A stretch of DNA of 64,000 nucleotides from positions 1,302,001 through 1,366,000 of the forward strand of contig NZ_PEBF01000001.1 of NCBI RefSeq assembly GCF_002742625.1, written 5' to 3'. The notes under the pieces are model-generated. The model saw only the letters and a list, made by a program, of their open reading frames with translations. It did not search any database and was not told where the DNA came from. Origin of the DNA: Caulobacter sp. FWC2. GTDB lineage: Bacteria; Pseudomonadota; Alphaproteobacteria; Caulobacterales; Caulobacteraceae. Below, piece by piece: positions 20,795 to 33,880 of this stretch (its first letter is position 1; each line of letters opens with the position of its first letter). A program made the position numbers and the translations under genes.

Positions 20795-22225
20795 ATGACG
20801 ACCCTCTCTCCCTGCCGTAGCGTCCCTTTCTTCGCCGCCGCCAGCGCCTTGGTGCTGACCGCCTGTGCAAGCCTGCCGCCGGCGCAGCCCGCTCGGATCG
20901 CAAAGGCTCCGCAAGCCTACGAGACCGCCCAGACCCTGGCGGCCCCGACTGCCGACTGGCCGGCCGACGCTTGGTGGACCGCCTACGGCGACACCCAGCT
21001 GAACGCCCTTGAAGACGAGGCCCTGAAGGGTTCGCCGACCCTGGCCGCCGCTGAAGCCCGCCTCCGCCGCGCCCAGTCGCTGGTCGCCCAGGTCAAGTCC
21101 GTCGACCTTCCGCAGGTTTCGCTGGGCGCGTCGGCCGCCGAGAGCAAGCAGAGCTACAACGCCGGCATCCCGCCGGACTTCGTGCCCCATGGCTATAACG
21201 ACATCGGCCGCCTGGCCCTCGACTTCAGCTGGGAGCTGGACTTCTGGGGCAAGAACCGCGCGGCCGTCGCCGCCGCGACCTCGGAAGCCAAGGCGGCACA
21301 GGCCGATGCCGCCCAGGCCCGCCTGACCCTGTCGACCGCGATCGCCTCGACCTATGCCGAGCTGTCGCGCCTCTACGCCCAGCGCGACGTCGCCGCCCAG
21401 GCCGTCAGCCTACGCCAGCAGACTTCAGATCTGGTGTCGAAGCGCGTCGCCAACGGCCTCGACACCAAGGCCGAGAGCGAGCAGGCGGCGGCCGGGCCGC
21501 CGGCCTCGAAGGCTGAACTGTCGGCCATCGATGAGCAGATCGCCTTGACCCGCAACGCCTTGGCCGCCCTGGTCGGCGCCGGTCCTGATCGCGGCCTGGC
21601 CATCGCCCGTCCAGCCAACGTGTCGATCAAGCCGTTCGGCTTGCCCACGAACCTGCCCGCCAATCTGATCGGCCGTCGTCCCGACGTGGTCGCCGCCAAG
21701 TGGCGGGCCGAGGCCGCGACCTCGCGGACCAAGCAGGCCAAGGCCGCCTTCTATCCGGACATCAACCTGACCGGCTTCATCGGCGCCCAGTCGCTGTATC
21801 TCGACAAGCTGTTCTCCAGCGGCTCGGACATCGGCCAGGTTGGCCCGGCCCTGCGCCTGCCGATCTTCGAGGGCGGCCGCCTACGGGCTGGCCTGCGCGG
21901 CGCCGAGGCCGATCGCGACGCCGCCGTGGCCAGCTATGACGGCGCCCTGACCCAGGCCCTGCGCGAAGTGGCCGATGTCACCGCCAGCGAGAAGGCGCTC
22001 ACCAGCCGTCTGGCGGACGCCCGCGCGGCCCTGAACGCCAACGAGAACGCCTATCGCATCGCCCGCCTGCGTTACGAAGGGCAGCTGTCGACTTATCAGA
22101 CCGTGCTGCTGGCCGAGCAGTCGGTCCTGGCCCAGCGCCGGGTCGTCGCCGACCTGGAAAGCCGCGCCTTCGCCCTCGACATCGCCCTGATCCGCGCCCT
22201 CGGCGGCGGTTTCATCGGCGCCTGA
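20795..22225 (+). CDS. Outer membrane efflux lipoprotein, NodT/OprM family
   Basis: A 476-residue outer membrane factor, the exit duct of a tripartite pump. The signal peptide ends in the lipobox LTAC, so the mature protein is a lipoprotein. The two efflux (OEP) repeats are seen in LDFSWELDFWGKNRAAVAAA and LRLPIFEGGRLRAGLRGAEA, with long helical hairpins (for example TLSTAIASTYAELSRLYAQR). It is the first gene of the operon with the EmrA- and EmrB-like genes. Confidence 0.95.
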   Translation: MTTLSPCRSVPFFAAASALVLTACASLPPAQPARIAKAPQAYETAQTLAAPTADWPADAWWTAYGDTQLNALEDEALKGSPTLAAAEARLRRAQSLVAQVKSVDLPQVSLGASAAESKQSYNAGIPPDFVPHGYNDIGRLALDFSWELDFWGKNRAAVAAATSEAKAAQADAAQARLTLSTAIASTYAELSRLYAQRDVAAQAVSLRQQTSDLVSKRVANGLDTKAESEQAAAGPPASKAELSAIDEQIALTRNALAALVGAGPDRGLAIARPANVSIKPFGLPTNLPANLIGRRPDVVAAKWRAEAATSRTKQAKAAFYPDINLTGFIGAQSLYLDKLFSSGSDIGQVGPALRLPIFEGGRLRAGLRGAEADRDAAVASYDGALTQALREVADVTASEKALTSRLADARAALNANENAYRIARLRYEGQLSTYQTVLLAEQSVLAQRRVVADLESRAFALDIALIRALGGGFIGA

Positions 22226-22266
22226 ACCCCAATTCTCAAAGCATCCGCTCGCTAGGACTTGCACCT

Positions 22267-23400
22267 ATGTCCGATCAACAACCCGCTGCCTCCCAAGCCG
22301 CCGCCAACGCCAAGCGCCGCCGCAAACTGACCCTGCTGGGCGGCGCCGTCGCCATCGGCGTCATCGCCTATGGCGCCTGGTGGCTGGCCTTCGACAGCCA
22401 CTTTGTCGAGACCGACGACGCCTATGTCGGGGCCGAGACCGCTCAGGTCACCGCCCTGTCGCCCGGCCCGGTCGCTAAGATCTTCGTGGTCGAGACCCAG
22501 GCCGTGAAGGCCGGCGACCCGCTGGTCATCATCGATGACGCCGACGCCCGCATCGCGGTCGCACAAGCCGAAGCCGCCCTTGGCCAGGCCGAGCGCAAGG
22601 TGAAGGGCTATTTCGCCAGCGACACGGCCCTGGCCGGCCAGTTCGACGCCCGCCAGGCCGACGTGCAGCGCGCCGATGCGCAGATCACGGCCGCCAAGGC
22701 CGACGTCGACCGGGCGCGTCTCGACCTCTCGCGCCGCCAGGCCCTGGTGGGGCAGGGCGCTGTCTCGGGCGATGAGCTGACCAGCGCCCAGAACCGCTTC
22801 GCCAACGCTCAGGCCGCCCTGACCGCCGCCCAGGCCGTCCGCGCCCAGGCCCTGGCCAGCCGCGCAGCCGCTATCGGCACGCGCGAGGTCAACACGGTGC
22901 TGATCTCCGGCGTCTCGGTCACCGAGAACCCGGAAGTGAAGGCCGCCCAAGCCCGGCTCGACGCCGCCCGCCTGGCCCTGGCCCGCACCGTGGTCCGCGC
23001 CCCGACCGACGGCATCGTCGCCCGCAAGTCGGTGCAGGTCGGCCAGCAGGTCGCCATGGGCACGCCGATGATGGCCGTGGTCCCGACGGCCCAGGCCTAT
23101 GTCGACGCCAACTTCAAGGAAGTGCAACTGGACAAGGTGGTCCCCGGCCAGCCGGTGGTCCTGACCTCCGACCTCTACGGCGGCGGTGTGAAGTTCCACG
23201 GCAAGGTCCGCGGCCTGGCTGGCGGCACCGGTTCGGCTTTCTCGTTGATCCCGGCCCAGAACGCTTCGGGCAACTGGATCAAGGTCGTCCAGCGCGTGCC
23301 GGTGCGCATCACGCTCGATCCCGCCGAACTGGCCAAGCACCCGCTGCGCGTGGGCCTTTCGATGAAGGTCAAGATCGACGTCGCCAAGGGCGCGAAGTAG
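22267..23400 (+). CDS. HlyD/EmrA-type membrane fusion protein
   Basis: A 377-residue periplasmic adaptor. An N-terminal membrane anchor (about 20-42) is followed by a lipoyl/barrel-sandwich half (VETDDAYVGAETAQVTALSP), a long coiled-coil hairpin rich in Ala/Gln (about 95-210), then the second half (VRAPTDGIVARKSVQVGQQV) and a beta-barrel domain (YVDANFKEVQL). It bridges the EmrB-like pump to the outer membrane factor encoded just upstream. Confidence 0.95.
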   Translation: MSDQQPAASQAAANAKRRRKLTLLGGAVAIGVIAYGAWWLAFDSHFVETDDAYVGAETAQVTALSPGPVAKIFVVETQAVKAGDPLVIIDDADARIAVAQAEAALGQAERKVKGYFASDTALAGQFDARQADVQRADAQITAAKADVDRARLDLSRRQALVGQGAVSGDELTSAQNRFANAQAALTAAQAVRAQALASRAAAIGTREVNTVLISGVSVTENPEVKAAQARLDAARLALARTVVRAPTDGIVARKSVQVGQQVAMGTPMMAVVPTAQAYVDANFKEVQLDKVVPGQPVVLTSDLYGGGVKFHGKVRGLAGGTGSAFSLIPAQNASGNWIKVVQRVPVRITLDPAELAKHPLRVGLSMKVKIDVAKGAK

Positions 23401-23421
23401 TCCGTTACTAGGAGCCGCCCC

Positions 23422-24978
23422 ATGGCGTCCGAACAAGCACAAGCGGCAGGCCCGCCGCCGATGACCGGGATGCTCCTGGCCGTCACCGCGATCGCCCTGG
23501 CGCTGGGCACCTTCATGCAGGTGCTGGACGGCACCATCGCCAACGTCTCGATCCCGACCATCGCCGGCAATCTCGGCGTCAGCTCCAGCCAGGGCACGTG
23601 GGTGATCACCGCCTTCGCCGTCGCCAACGGCGTCTCGGTGCCGCTGACCGGCTGGCTGATGGGCCGCTACGGCGTGGTGAAGACCTTCGTCGCCTCGGTG
23701 ATCCTGTTCACGATCGCCTCGCTGCTGTGCGGCCTGTCCTGGAACCTCGAGTCGCTGATCCTGTTCCGGATCCTGCAAGGTGCGGTCTCCGGGCCGATGA
23801 TCCCGGGCTCGCAAGCTCTGCTGATCATGATCTTCCCGGCTAACAAGCGGGGCACGGCCCTGGCCATCTGGTCGATGACCACCCTGGTGGCCCCGATCTG
23901 CGGGCCGATCCTGGGCGGCTATATCTCCGACAACTTCTCCTGGCCGTGGATATTCCTGATCAACATCCCCGTGGGCATCGTGTGCGGCGTCATCTGCTGG
24001 CGCAACATGGCCAGCCGCGAGACGCCGACCCGCAAGCTGCCGATCGATCGCACCGGCTTTATGCTGCTGCTGGTCTGGGTCGGCGCGCTGCAGGTGATGC
24101 TGGACACGGGCAAGGAGGCCGACTGGTTCGCCTCGCCCGCCATCGTGGTCGAACTGTGCATCGCCATCGTCGGCTTCATCGCCTGGGTGATCTGGGAGCT
24201 GAACGAGAAGCACCCGATCGTCGACCTGTCGCTGTTCAAGTCCAGCAACTTCGTCATCGGCACGATCGTCTTCTGCCTGGCCTATGCGGTGTTCTTCGGC
24301 AACAACCTGCTGCTGCCGCTGTGGCTTCAGACCCGGATGGGCTACATCGCCACGTGGGCTGGCCTGGTGGCCGCGCCGAGCGGCGTGGTGGCTGTATTCC
24401 TGACCCCGTTCATGGCCCGGTTGATGAACAAGGTCGACGCCCGCTGGATGGCGACCCTGTCGCTGGCCGCCTTCGGCCTGTCGTTCTGGATGCGCTCGGG
24501 CTACACGCCCGACGCCAACTTCTGGGCGCTGGTCATGCCGATGCTGGTGCAGGGCGTGGCGATGAGCACCTTCTTCATCTCGATGGTGACGATCTCGCTG
24601 AACGGCATCCCGCCGAACCAGACGCCGCAGGCCTCGGGCCTGTCCAACTTCTCGCGGATCACCGCGGGCAGCTTCGCCGCCTCGCTGGCCACGACGATCT
24701 GGGACCGCGGCGAGGCCGTACACCAGACCCGGCTGTCCGAAGTCATGAGCTCGGGGAGTCCGGCCTGGATCGACGCGGTGAACAAGCTTCAGGCCACGGG
24801 CATGAGCCACCTGCAGGCGGTCGGGGCGGTCACCCAGCTGGTGATCAACCAGGCCTATACGCAGGCGGCGCTGGATTTCTTCCGGGTCTCGGCCTGGCTG
24901 TGCGTGATCCTGATCCCGCTGATCTGGCTGACCAAGAAGGCCAAGGCCAGCGGCGCGGCCCACGCGGCGGCCGACTAA
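23422..24978 (+). CDS. DHA2-family MFS multidrug efflux pump (EmrB-like)
   Basis: A 518-residue drug:H+ antiporter of the 14-helix group. Hallmarks are LDGTIANVSIPTIAGNLGVS (motif D1), GWLMGRYGVVKTF (motif A), RILQGAVSGPMIPGSQALLI (motif B) and GPILGGYISD (motif C). The start has GGAGCCG upstream. It is the last gene of the operon and is followed at once by a strong terminator. The drug range is not predictable. Confidence 0.95.
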   Translation: MASEQAQAAGPPPMTGMLLAVTAIALALGTFMQVLDGTIANVSIPTIAGNLGVSSSQGTWVITAFAVANGVSVPLTGWLMGRYGVVKTFVASVILFTIASLLCGLSWNLESLILFRILQGAVSGPMIPGSQALLIMIFPANKRGTALAIWSMTTLVAPICGPILGGYISDNFSWPWIFLINIPVGIVCGVICWRNMASRETPTRKLPIDRTGFMLLLVWVGALQVMLDTGKEADWFASPAIVVELCIAIVGFIAWVIWELNEKHPIVDLSLFKSSNFVIGTIVFCLAYAVFFGNNLLLPLWLQTRMGYIATWAGLVAAPSGVVAVFLTPFMARLMNKVDARWMATLSLAAFGLSFWMRSGYTPDANFWALVMPMLVQGVAMSTFFISMVTISLNGIPPNQTPQASGLSNFSRITAGSFAASLATTIWDRGEAVHQTRLSEVMSSGSPAWIDAVNKLQATGMSHLQAVGAVTQLVINQAYTQAALDFFRVSAWLCVILIPLIWLTKKAKASGAAHAAAD

Positions 24979-24984
24979 AAAGGA

Positions 24985-25018
24985 GGGGCGCTAGCCGAGC
25001 CGGCTAGCGCCCCTTTTT
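24985..25018 (+). terminator. Strong Rho-independent terminator of the efflux operon
   Basis: A perfect 13-bp stem (GGGGCGCTAGCCG / CGGCTAGCGCCCC, loop AGC) is followed by TTTTT. It begins 7 bases after the EmrB-like stop. It may also end katG transcripts from the other strand, given AAAAA on the opposite side. Confidence 0.93.
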
Positions 25019-25042
25019 CGGTTCAGGCCTGAGCCTCTTTCG

Positions 25043-30181
<5,139 letters not shown>

Positions 30182-30198
30182 GAATGAGCATGCGCGCC

Positions 30199-30228
30199 TT
30201 GAGGAGTTCGTCGGCTGGCGCGTCGGAA
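30199..30228 (+). promoter_or_regulatory. ECF-type promoter, copy 2 (sigma gene, autoregulation)
   Basis: TTGAGGA (30199-30205), N12, GCGCGTCGGAA (30218-30228), the same blocks and spacing as copies 1 and 3. It lies between the receptor stop and the sigma factor start, so the sigma gene probably transcribes itself. Confidence 0.75.
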
Positions 30229-30293
30229 CCCAACGGGCGCGGCGAAGATCCGTGCTCCCAAAAAATGCGGATCAGGGAGGACTTGTCGTAGGG

Positions 30294-30824
30294 ATGGCCG
30301 CGCAGCCGAAACTCGATCCGCGCGAACAGGCCTTCCTCCGGCGCCTGTCGGAGGCCTATCGCGGGCCTCTGACCGCCTATTTCGAGCGGCGTGTGCGGTC
30401 GCGCGACGAAGCCGAGGACCTGGTGCAGGAGGTATTTCTGCGCCTGGTTCGACGTCCTGACGGCGCGGACATCGACAACCCGGAGGCCTTCGTCTTCCGG
30501 ACGGCGGTCAATCTGCTGCGCGACCGGTCGCGACGTCAGAAGACGTTTCGCAGCCACCTCGACGAGACCGAACTTCGTCAGGACCGTTTTGAGGGTATTT
30601 CGCCCGAGCGCGTCTTAGGAGACAGGCAGGCCTTGCGGGCGGCGATGCGGCGGTTGTCCGAACTGGACGAGCGCACGCGCGACGCCTTCCTCCTGCACCG
30701 GCTGGAAGGCTGGAAACATGCCGAGATCGCCAAGGCGTTCGGCGTTTCCGTCAGTTCGGTCGAGAAGTACATCATCAAGGCCCTGGCGCACCTGATGCGC
30801 GGGGCCGATCCGTTCCAGAGCTGA
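30294..30824 (+). CDS. ECF RNA polymerase sigma factor (FecI-like)
   Basis: A 176-residue ECF sigma factor with only regions 2 and 4. Region 2 is seen in RDEAEDLVQEVFLRLVRRP and FVFRTAVNLLRDRSRRQ. Region 4 is the helix-turn-helix HAEIAKAFGVSVSSVEKYI. The ATG at 30294 gives a normal FecI-type N-terminus, with GGGAGG 13 bases away. Six bases later the FecR gene begins. It probably recognises the three TTGAGGA/GCGCGTCG promoters in this locus. Confidence 0.94.
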   Translation: MAAQPKLDPREQAFLRRLSEAYRGPLTAYFERRVRSRDEAEDLVQEVFLRLVRRPDGADIDNPEAFVFRTAVNLLRDRSRRQKTFRSHLDETELRQDRFEGISPERVLGDRQALRAAMRRLSELDERTRDAFLLHRLEGWKHAEIAKAFGVSVSSVEKYIIKALAHLMRGADPFQS

Positions 30825-30829
30825 GTCCC

Positions 30830-31813
30830 GTGTCCAACGCGCCGCGACAGACCCTGATCGACGAGACCGCCGCGGCCTGGGCCGCGCGTCGGCTGGGCGG
30901 CGCTGTGTCCGACGAGGTCGGCTTCGCGCGATGGCTGGCGGAGGACGCCGCGAATGAGGAAGCCTATGCCAGGGCCGAGGGGGTCTGGCGTTTGATGGGC
31001 GAGGCCGCCGGGACCGACGGCCTGCTGGGCCTGCGCCGCGAAGCCCTGCAACGCGCCCGGGCGAGGCGTCCGCGCCCGACGGGATGGGACCGCCGGGCGG
31101 TTGCCGCCGGGATCGTCGCCGCCATCGCCGCGCCGGTCTGCGGCCTCTGGTGGATGCGTCATCGCGCGGAGCAGGGGGACATGTTCCAGACCGCTCTCGG
31201 CGAGCAGCGCACCCTGACCCTGTCCGACGGCAGTCGCGTCACGATGGATGCCCTGACCGTCATGCGGGTTCGCTACACGGCCGGCGTGCGGTCGATCGAT
31301 CTCGCACAGGGCCGCGCCTATTTCGAGGTCGCGCACGACGCCAACCGGCCGCTGCGTGTCCACGCCGGCCCGCGCACGGTGACGGCGGTCGGCACGGCCT
31401 TCTCGGTCCGCCGTGAACCGCGCGAGACCACCGTCGTGCTGGCCGAGGGCAAGGTCGCGGTCAGCGATCACGAGAGCCCTGTGACCTTGGCGGTCATGCG
31501 TCCGGGGCAGTCCATGCTGCTGGTCGATGGGGTGCGTGCGGGTGGACCCATGGACGCCGACCTCGGCCGCGCCCTGGCCTGGCGCCAGGGGCAGGTGTTC
31601 TTCGACAACGTCGCCCTGGCCGACGCGGCGGCCGAGATGAACCGCTACTCGACCCTGCAGGTCGTCGTCGCCGACCCAAGTCTTCGCAAGCTGCGGATCA
31701 GCGGCGCGTTCAATGCGGGCCAGAGCCGGGCCTTCGTCGAGGCGATCCAGTCCTACTTCCCCGTGCGGGCCACGAGCACCGCCACGACGGTCGAGCTGCG
31801 CGCGGCTCAATAA
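30830..31813 (+). CDS. FecR-family anti-sigma/signal transducer
   Basis: A 327-residue inner-membrane regulator. The N-terminal cytoplasmic DUF4880-type part (about 8-55, ETAAAWAARRLGG, FARWLAEDAANEEAYARAE) binds the sigma factor. One membrane helix is at about 87-107. The periplasmic FecR domain (about 118-215, GEQRTLTLSDGSRVTMDALT) is followed by a C-terminal STN-like segment (YSTLQVVVADPSLRKLRISG) that meets the receptor. The start is GTG. It should hold the ECF factor inactive until the STN receptor is loaded. Confidence 0.94.
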   Translation: MSNAPRQTLIDETAAAWAARRLGGAVSDEVGFARWLAEDAANEEAYARAEGVWRLMGEAAGTDGLLGLRREALQRARARRPRPTGWDRRAVAAGIVAAIAAPVCGLWWMRHRAEQGDMFQTALGEQRTLTLSDGSRVTMDALTVMRVRYTAGVRSIDLAQGRAYFEVAHDANRPLRVHAGPRTVTAVGTAFSVRREPRETTVVLAEGKVAVSDHESPVTLAVMRPGQSMLLVDGVRAGGPMDADLGRALAWRQGQVFFDNVALADAAAEMNRYSTLQVVVADPSLRKLRISGAFNAGQSRAFVEAIQSYFPVRATSTATTVELRAAQ

Positions 31814-31889
31814 GAGCCCAGGCGAAGTGTGAGCGGTTCGCCGCCCGACGCGCTCGCAAGCAAAAAGTCTCAGAAACTTTCGATTTCGA

Positions 31890-31919
31890 TTGAGGACGTC
31901 GCGGGCGAGCGCGTCGGAA
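31890..31919 (+). promoter_or_regulatory. ECF-type promoter, copy 3 (polysaccharide enzyme operon)
   Basis: TTGAGGA (31890-31896), N12, GCGCGTCGGAA (31909-31919). It is 41 bases upstream of the GTG at 31960 and would drive the operon through the second TonB receptor. Confidence 0.75.
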
Positions 31920-31959
31920 CGGTCAAGAGCAAGGTCGAAACGACCACTCGGGGAGGACC

Positions 31960-33834
31960 GTGGACTTGTATCTGACACCGGTTACCAACGTCGCGCGCGG
32001 CGTTTCGATCGCGACCTTGATCCTGCTGGGCTCGGGCCTAGCCGCCCGAGCGGCCGAAGCGCCCGGCGCCGCCATTCCGGCTTACGACGTCACGGTCCGC
32101 GATCGCATTCAGCCCCAGACCGAGCAACTGCTGCTGAAACTGGTCAAGGACGGCCGCAAGCTGGAGCTGGACGGCACGCCGGTCTTCAACGGCAGCGACA
32201 AGTTCCTGCCGGGCAAGATCGCGATGGGCCTGGTCGACTTCCTGATCACCCTGCCGGACAACGATCCGCGCCTGCCGGCCTACCTCGCCGACTTCCGCAA
32301 GATCGCCAAGCTGACGGTCGACGACGCCAACGACAGCTGGGGCGCCTACTACTACCTGTCGTCGCTGAACAAGCTGCGCGAGGCGGGCCGCCTGAAGGAC
32401 GCGGTCGACCCGCTGACCCTGGCCAAGCTGCGCGTGCGGCTGGACTGGCGGATGTTCGTCGACGTCGACACCTACGCGCTGATCGATCACCCCAACAACT
32501 ACTACTGCGTAGCCTTCGCCATCGCCCGCCTGCGCGCGCGCATGGGCTGGGAAGACGGCGCGCCGGCCGAGAAGCTCTACGCCAAGATCGCCGAGCACTA
32601 CGATCTCTACTCCGGCCAGTACGGCTTCGCCGACGAGACCGATGGGGAAGGGCGCTTCGACCGTTACAGCGTGCTGCTGGCCGGCGAGATCGCCCAGCGC
32701 TTCATCGAGACCGGGGGCAAGCCGCCGCAGCAGGTCCTGACCTGGCTGCGCAAGTCCGCCGACGTGATGCTGATGCGCCTGGACGCCGGAGGGCAGGGCT
32801 TCGAATACGGCCGCAGCATCGGTCCTTATGGCGAGACGGCGATCATCGAGGTGCTGACCGCCGCCGCCGTACTGGATCTGCTGACCCCGCGGGAAAAGGA
32901 CCTCGCCTACGCCTATTCCGCCCGCGCGGCCCAGCGCTACGCGGAGTTCTGGCAGGATCCCAAGACCGGCTCGGTGAACCTGTGGGACGGCGGCCGCCGC
33001 ACCGACGACTATCGCGGCAAGTTCCGGATCCTGGGCGAGAACCTCTCCCTGGCCCACCAGTACGCCTACACCAGCGCCCACTGGTCGCGGATGGGCTATG
33101 GCGGCAAGGCACCCGCCGCCGACTGGGCCAAGGGTCTGGCCAGCCTGCCTCGGCGACAGGTCACCTGGTTCCAGCGCGGCGACTATGACCGCCTGCTGGT
33201 CTCGGTCCGTGACGGCGCGCGGCTGATCAGCCTGCCGGTGATCAACGGCGGCGAAAGCCAGCACATGCACAATCCGTATTTCCCGATCCCGTTCTCGCCT
33301 GGAATGCTGGCGGGCTCGCCGGACGGCGTCGCGCCGTTCCTGACGCCCCGGCTGACCCTGGACGACGGCTCTGCCCTGATGCCGCTGGCCTATTTCAAGG
33401 ACGCCAAGGTCGAGGCCAAGGGCGCCGAGACTACCGTCTCCTGGCGCCAAGACGAGCTGGACCGCATGGGCGAGCGCGCCCCGGTCGCCGACAAGCGCGT
33501 CTCGGTCAGGACGACCTACGTCCTCGAGCCCGGCCGCATCACCCGCACCGACGTCTTCACCCCGGCCGCCGGCGTGAAGGTCAAGGATATCGAGCTGCAG
33601 CTGGGCTCGTTCTCGGGCGGCGCCAAGCAGGTCGGTGGGACCACCACCTTCGCGGACGGCGTCGTGCGCCGGTTCGCCGTCGAGGGCCTGAGCGCCTGCC
33701 AGACCGGTCCGGTGGGCCAGGACAAGGAATACCGAACCGCGACCGGCGCCATGACGACCAAGGTCGTCTGCCATGGCGCGCCGACCGACGCAGCGGCGCC
33801 TTTCAAGATCACCTGGCGTCTCGACTACCGCTGA
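31960..33834 (+). CDS. Large exported protein of a glycan-utilisation locus, putative alpha/alpha-toroid glycan-active enzyme
   Basis: A 624-residue protein not assigned to a named family. The GTG start follows GGGAGGACC and opens a signal peptide (about 1-32). Residues about 60-400 are helical, with aromatic-rich conserved-looking patches (DSWGAYYYLSSLNK, IDHPNNYYCVAFAIARLRAR, EYGRSIGPYGETAI), as in the toroid domains of polysaccharide lyases and unsaturated hydrolases. About 420-620 is beta-rich (TTYVLEPGRITRTDVFTPAA). It lies between FecR and a TonB receptor and has an ECF-type promoter of its own. A lyase or hydrolase role is inferred from fold and position only. Confidence 0.8.
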   Translation: MDLYLTPVTNVARGVSIATLILLGSGLAARAAEAPGAAIPAYDVTVRDRIQPQTEQLLLKLVKDGRKLELDGTPVFNGSDKFLPGKIAMGLVDFLITLPDNDPRLPAYLADFRKIAKLTVDDANDSWGAYYYLSSLNKLREAGRLKDAVDPLTLAKLRVRLDWRMFVDVDTYALIDHPNNYYCVAFAIARLRARMGWEDGAPAEKLYAKIAEHYDLYSGQYGFADETDGEGRFDRYSVLLAGEIAQRFIETGGKPPQQVLTWLRKSADVMLMRLDAGGQGFEYGRSIGPYGETAIIEVLTAAAVLDLLTPREKDLAYAYSARAAQRYAEFWQDPKTGSVNLWDGGRRTDDYRGKFRILGENLSLAHQYAYTSAHWSRMGYGGKAPAADWAKGLASLPRRQVTWFQRGDYDRLLVSVRDGARLISLPVINGGESQHMHNPYFPIPFSPGMLAGSPDGVAPFLTPRLTLDDGSALMPLAYFKDAKVEAKGAETTVSWRQDELDRMGERAPVADKRVSVRTTYVLEPGRITRTDVFTPAAGVKVKDIELQLGSFSGGAKQVGGTTTFADGVVRRFAVEGLSACQTGPVGQDKEYRTATGAMTTKVVCHGAPTDAAAPFKITWRLDYR

Positions 33835-33880
33835 GGGGAGGACCTCGGCGCGACAAACAAGAAAATGGAAGGGGAAACCT

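Noticed and set aside
22252..24963. Long minus-strand frame opposite the EmrA/EmrB-like genes
   Set aside because: Low-complexity composition with many His/Gln/Asp/Arg and no motifs; the plus strand encodes clear efflux proteins.
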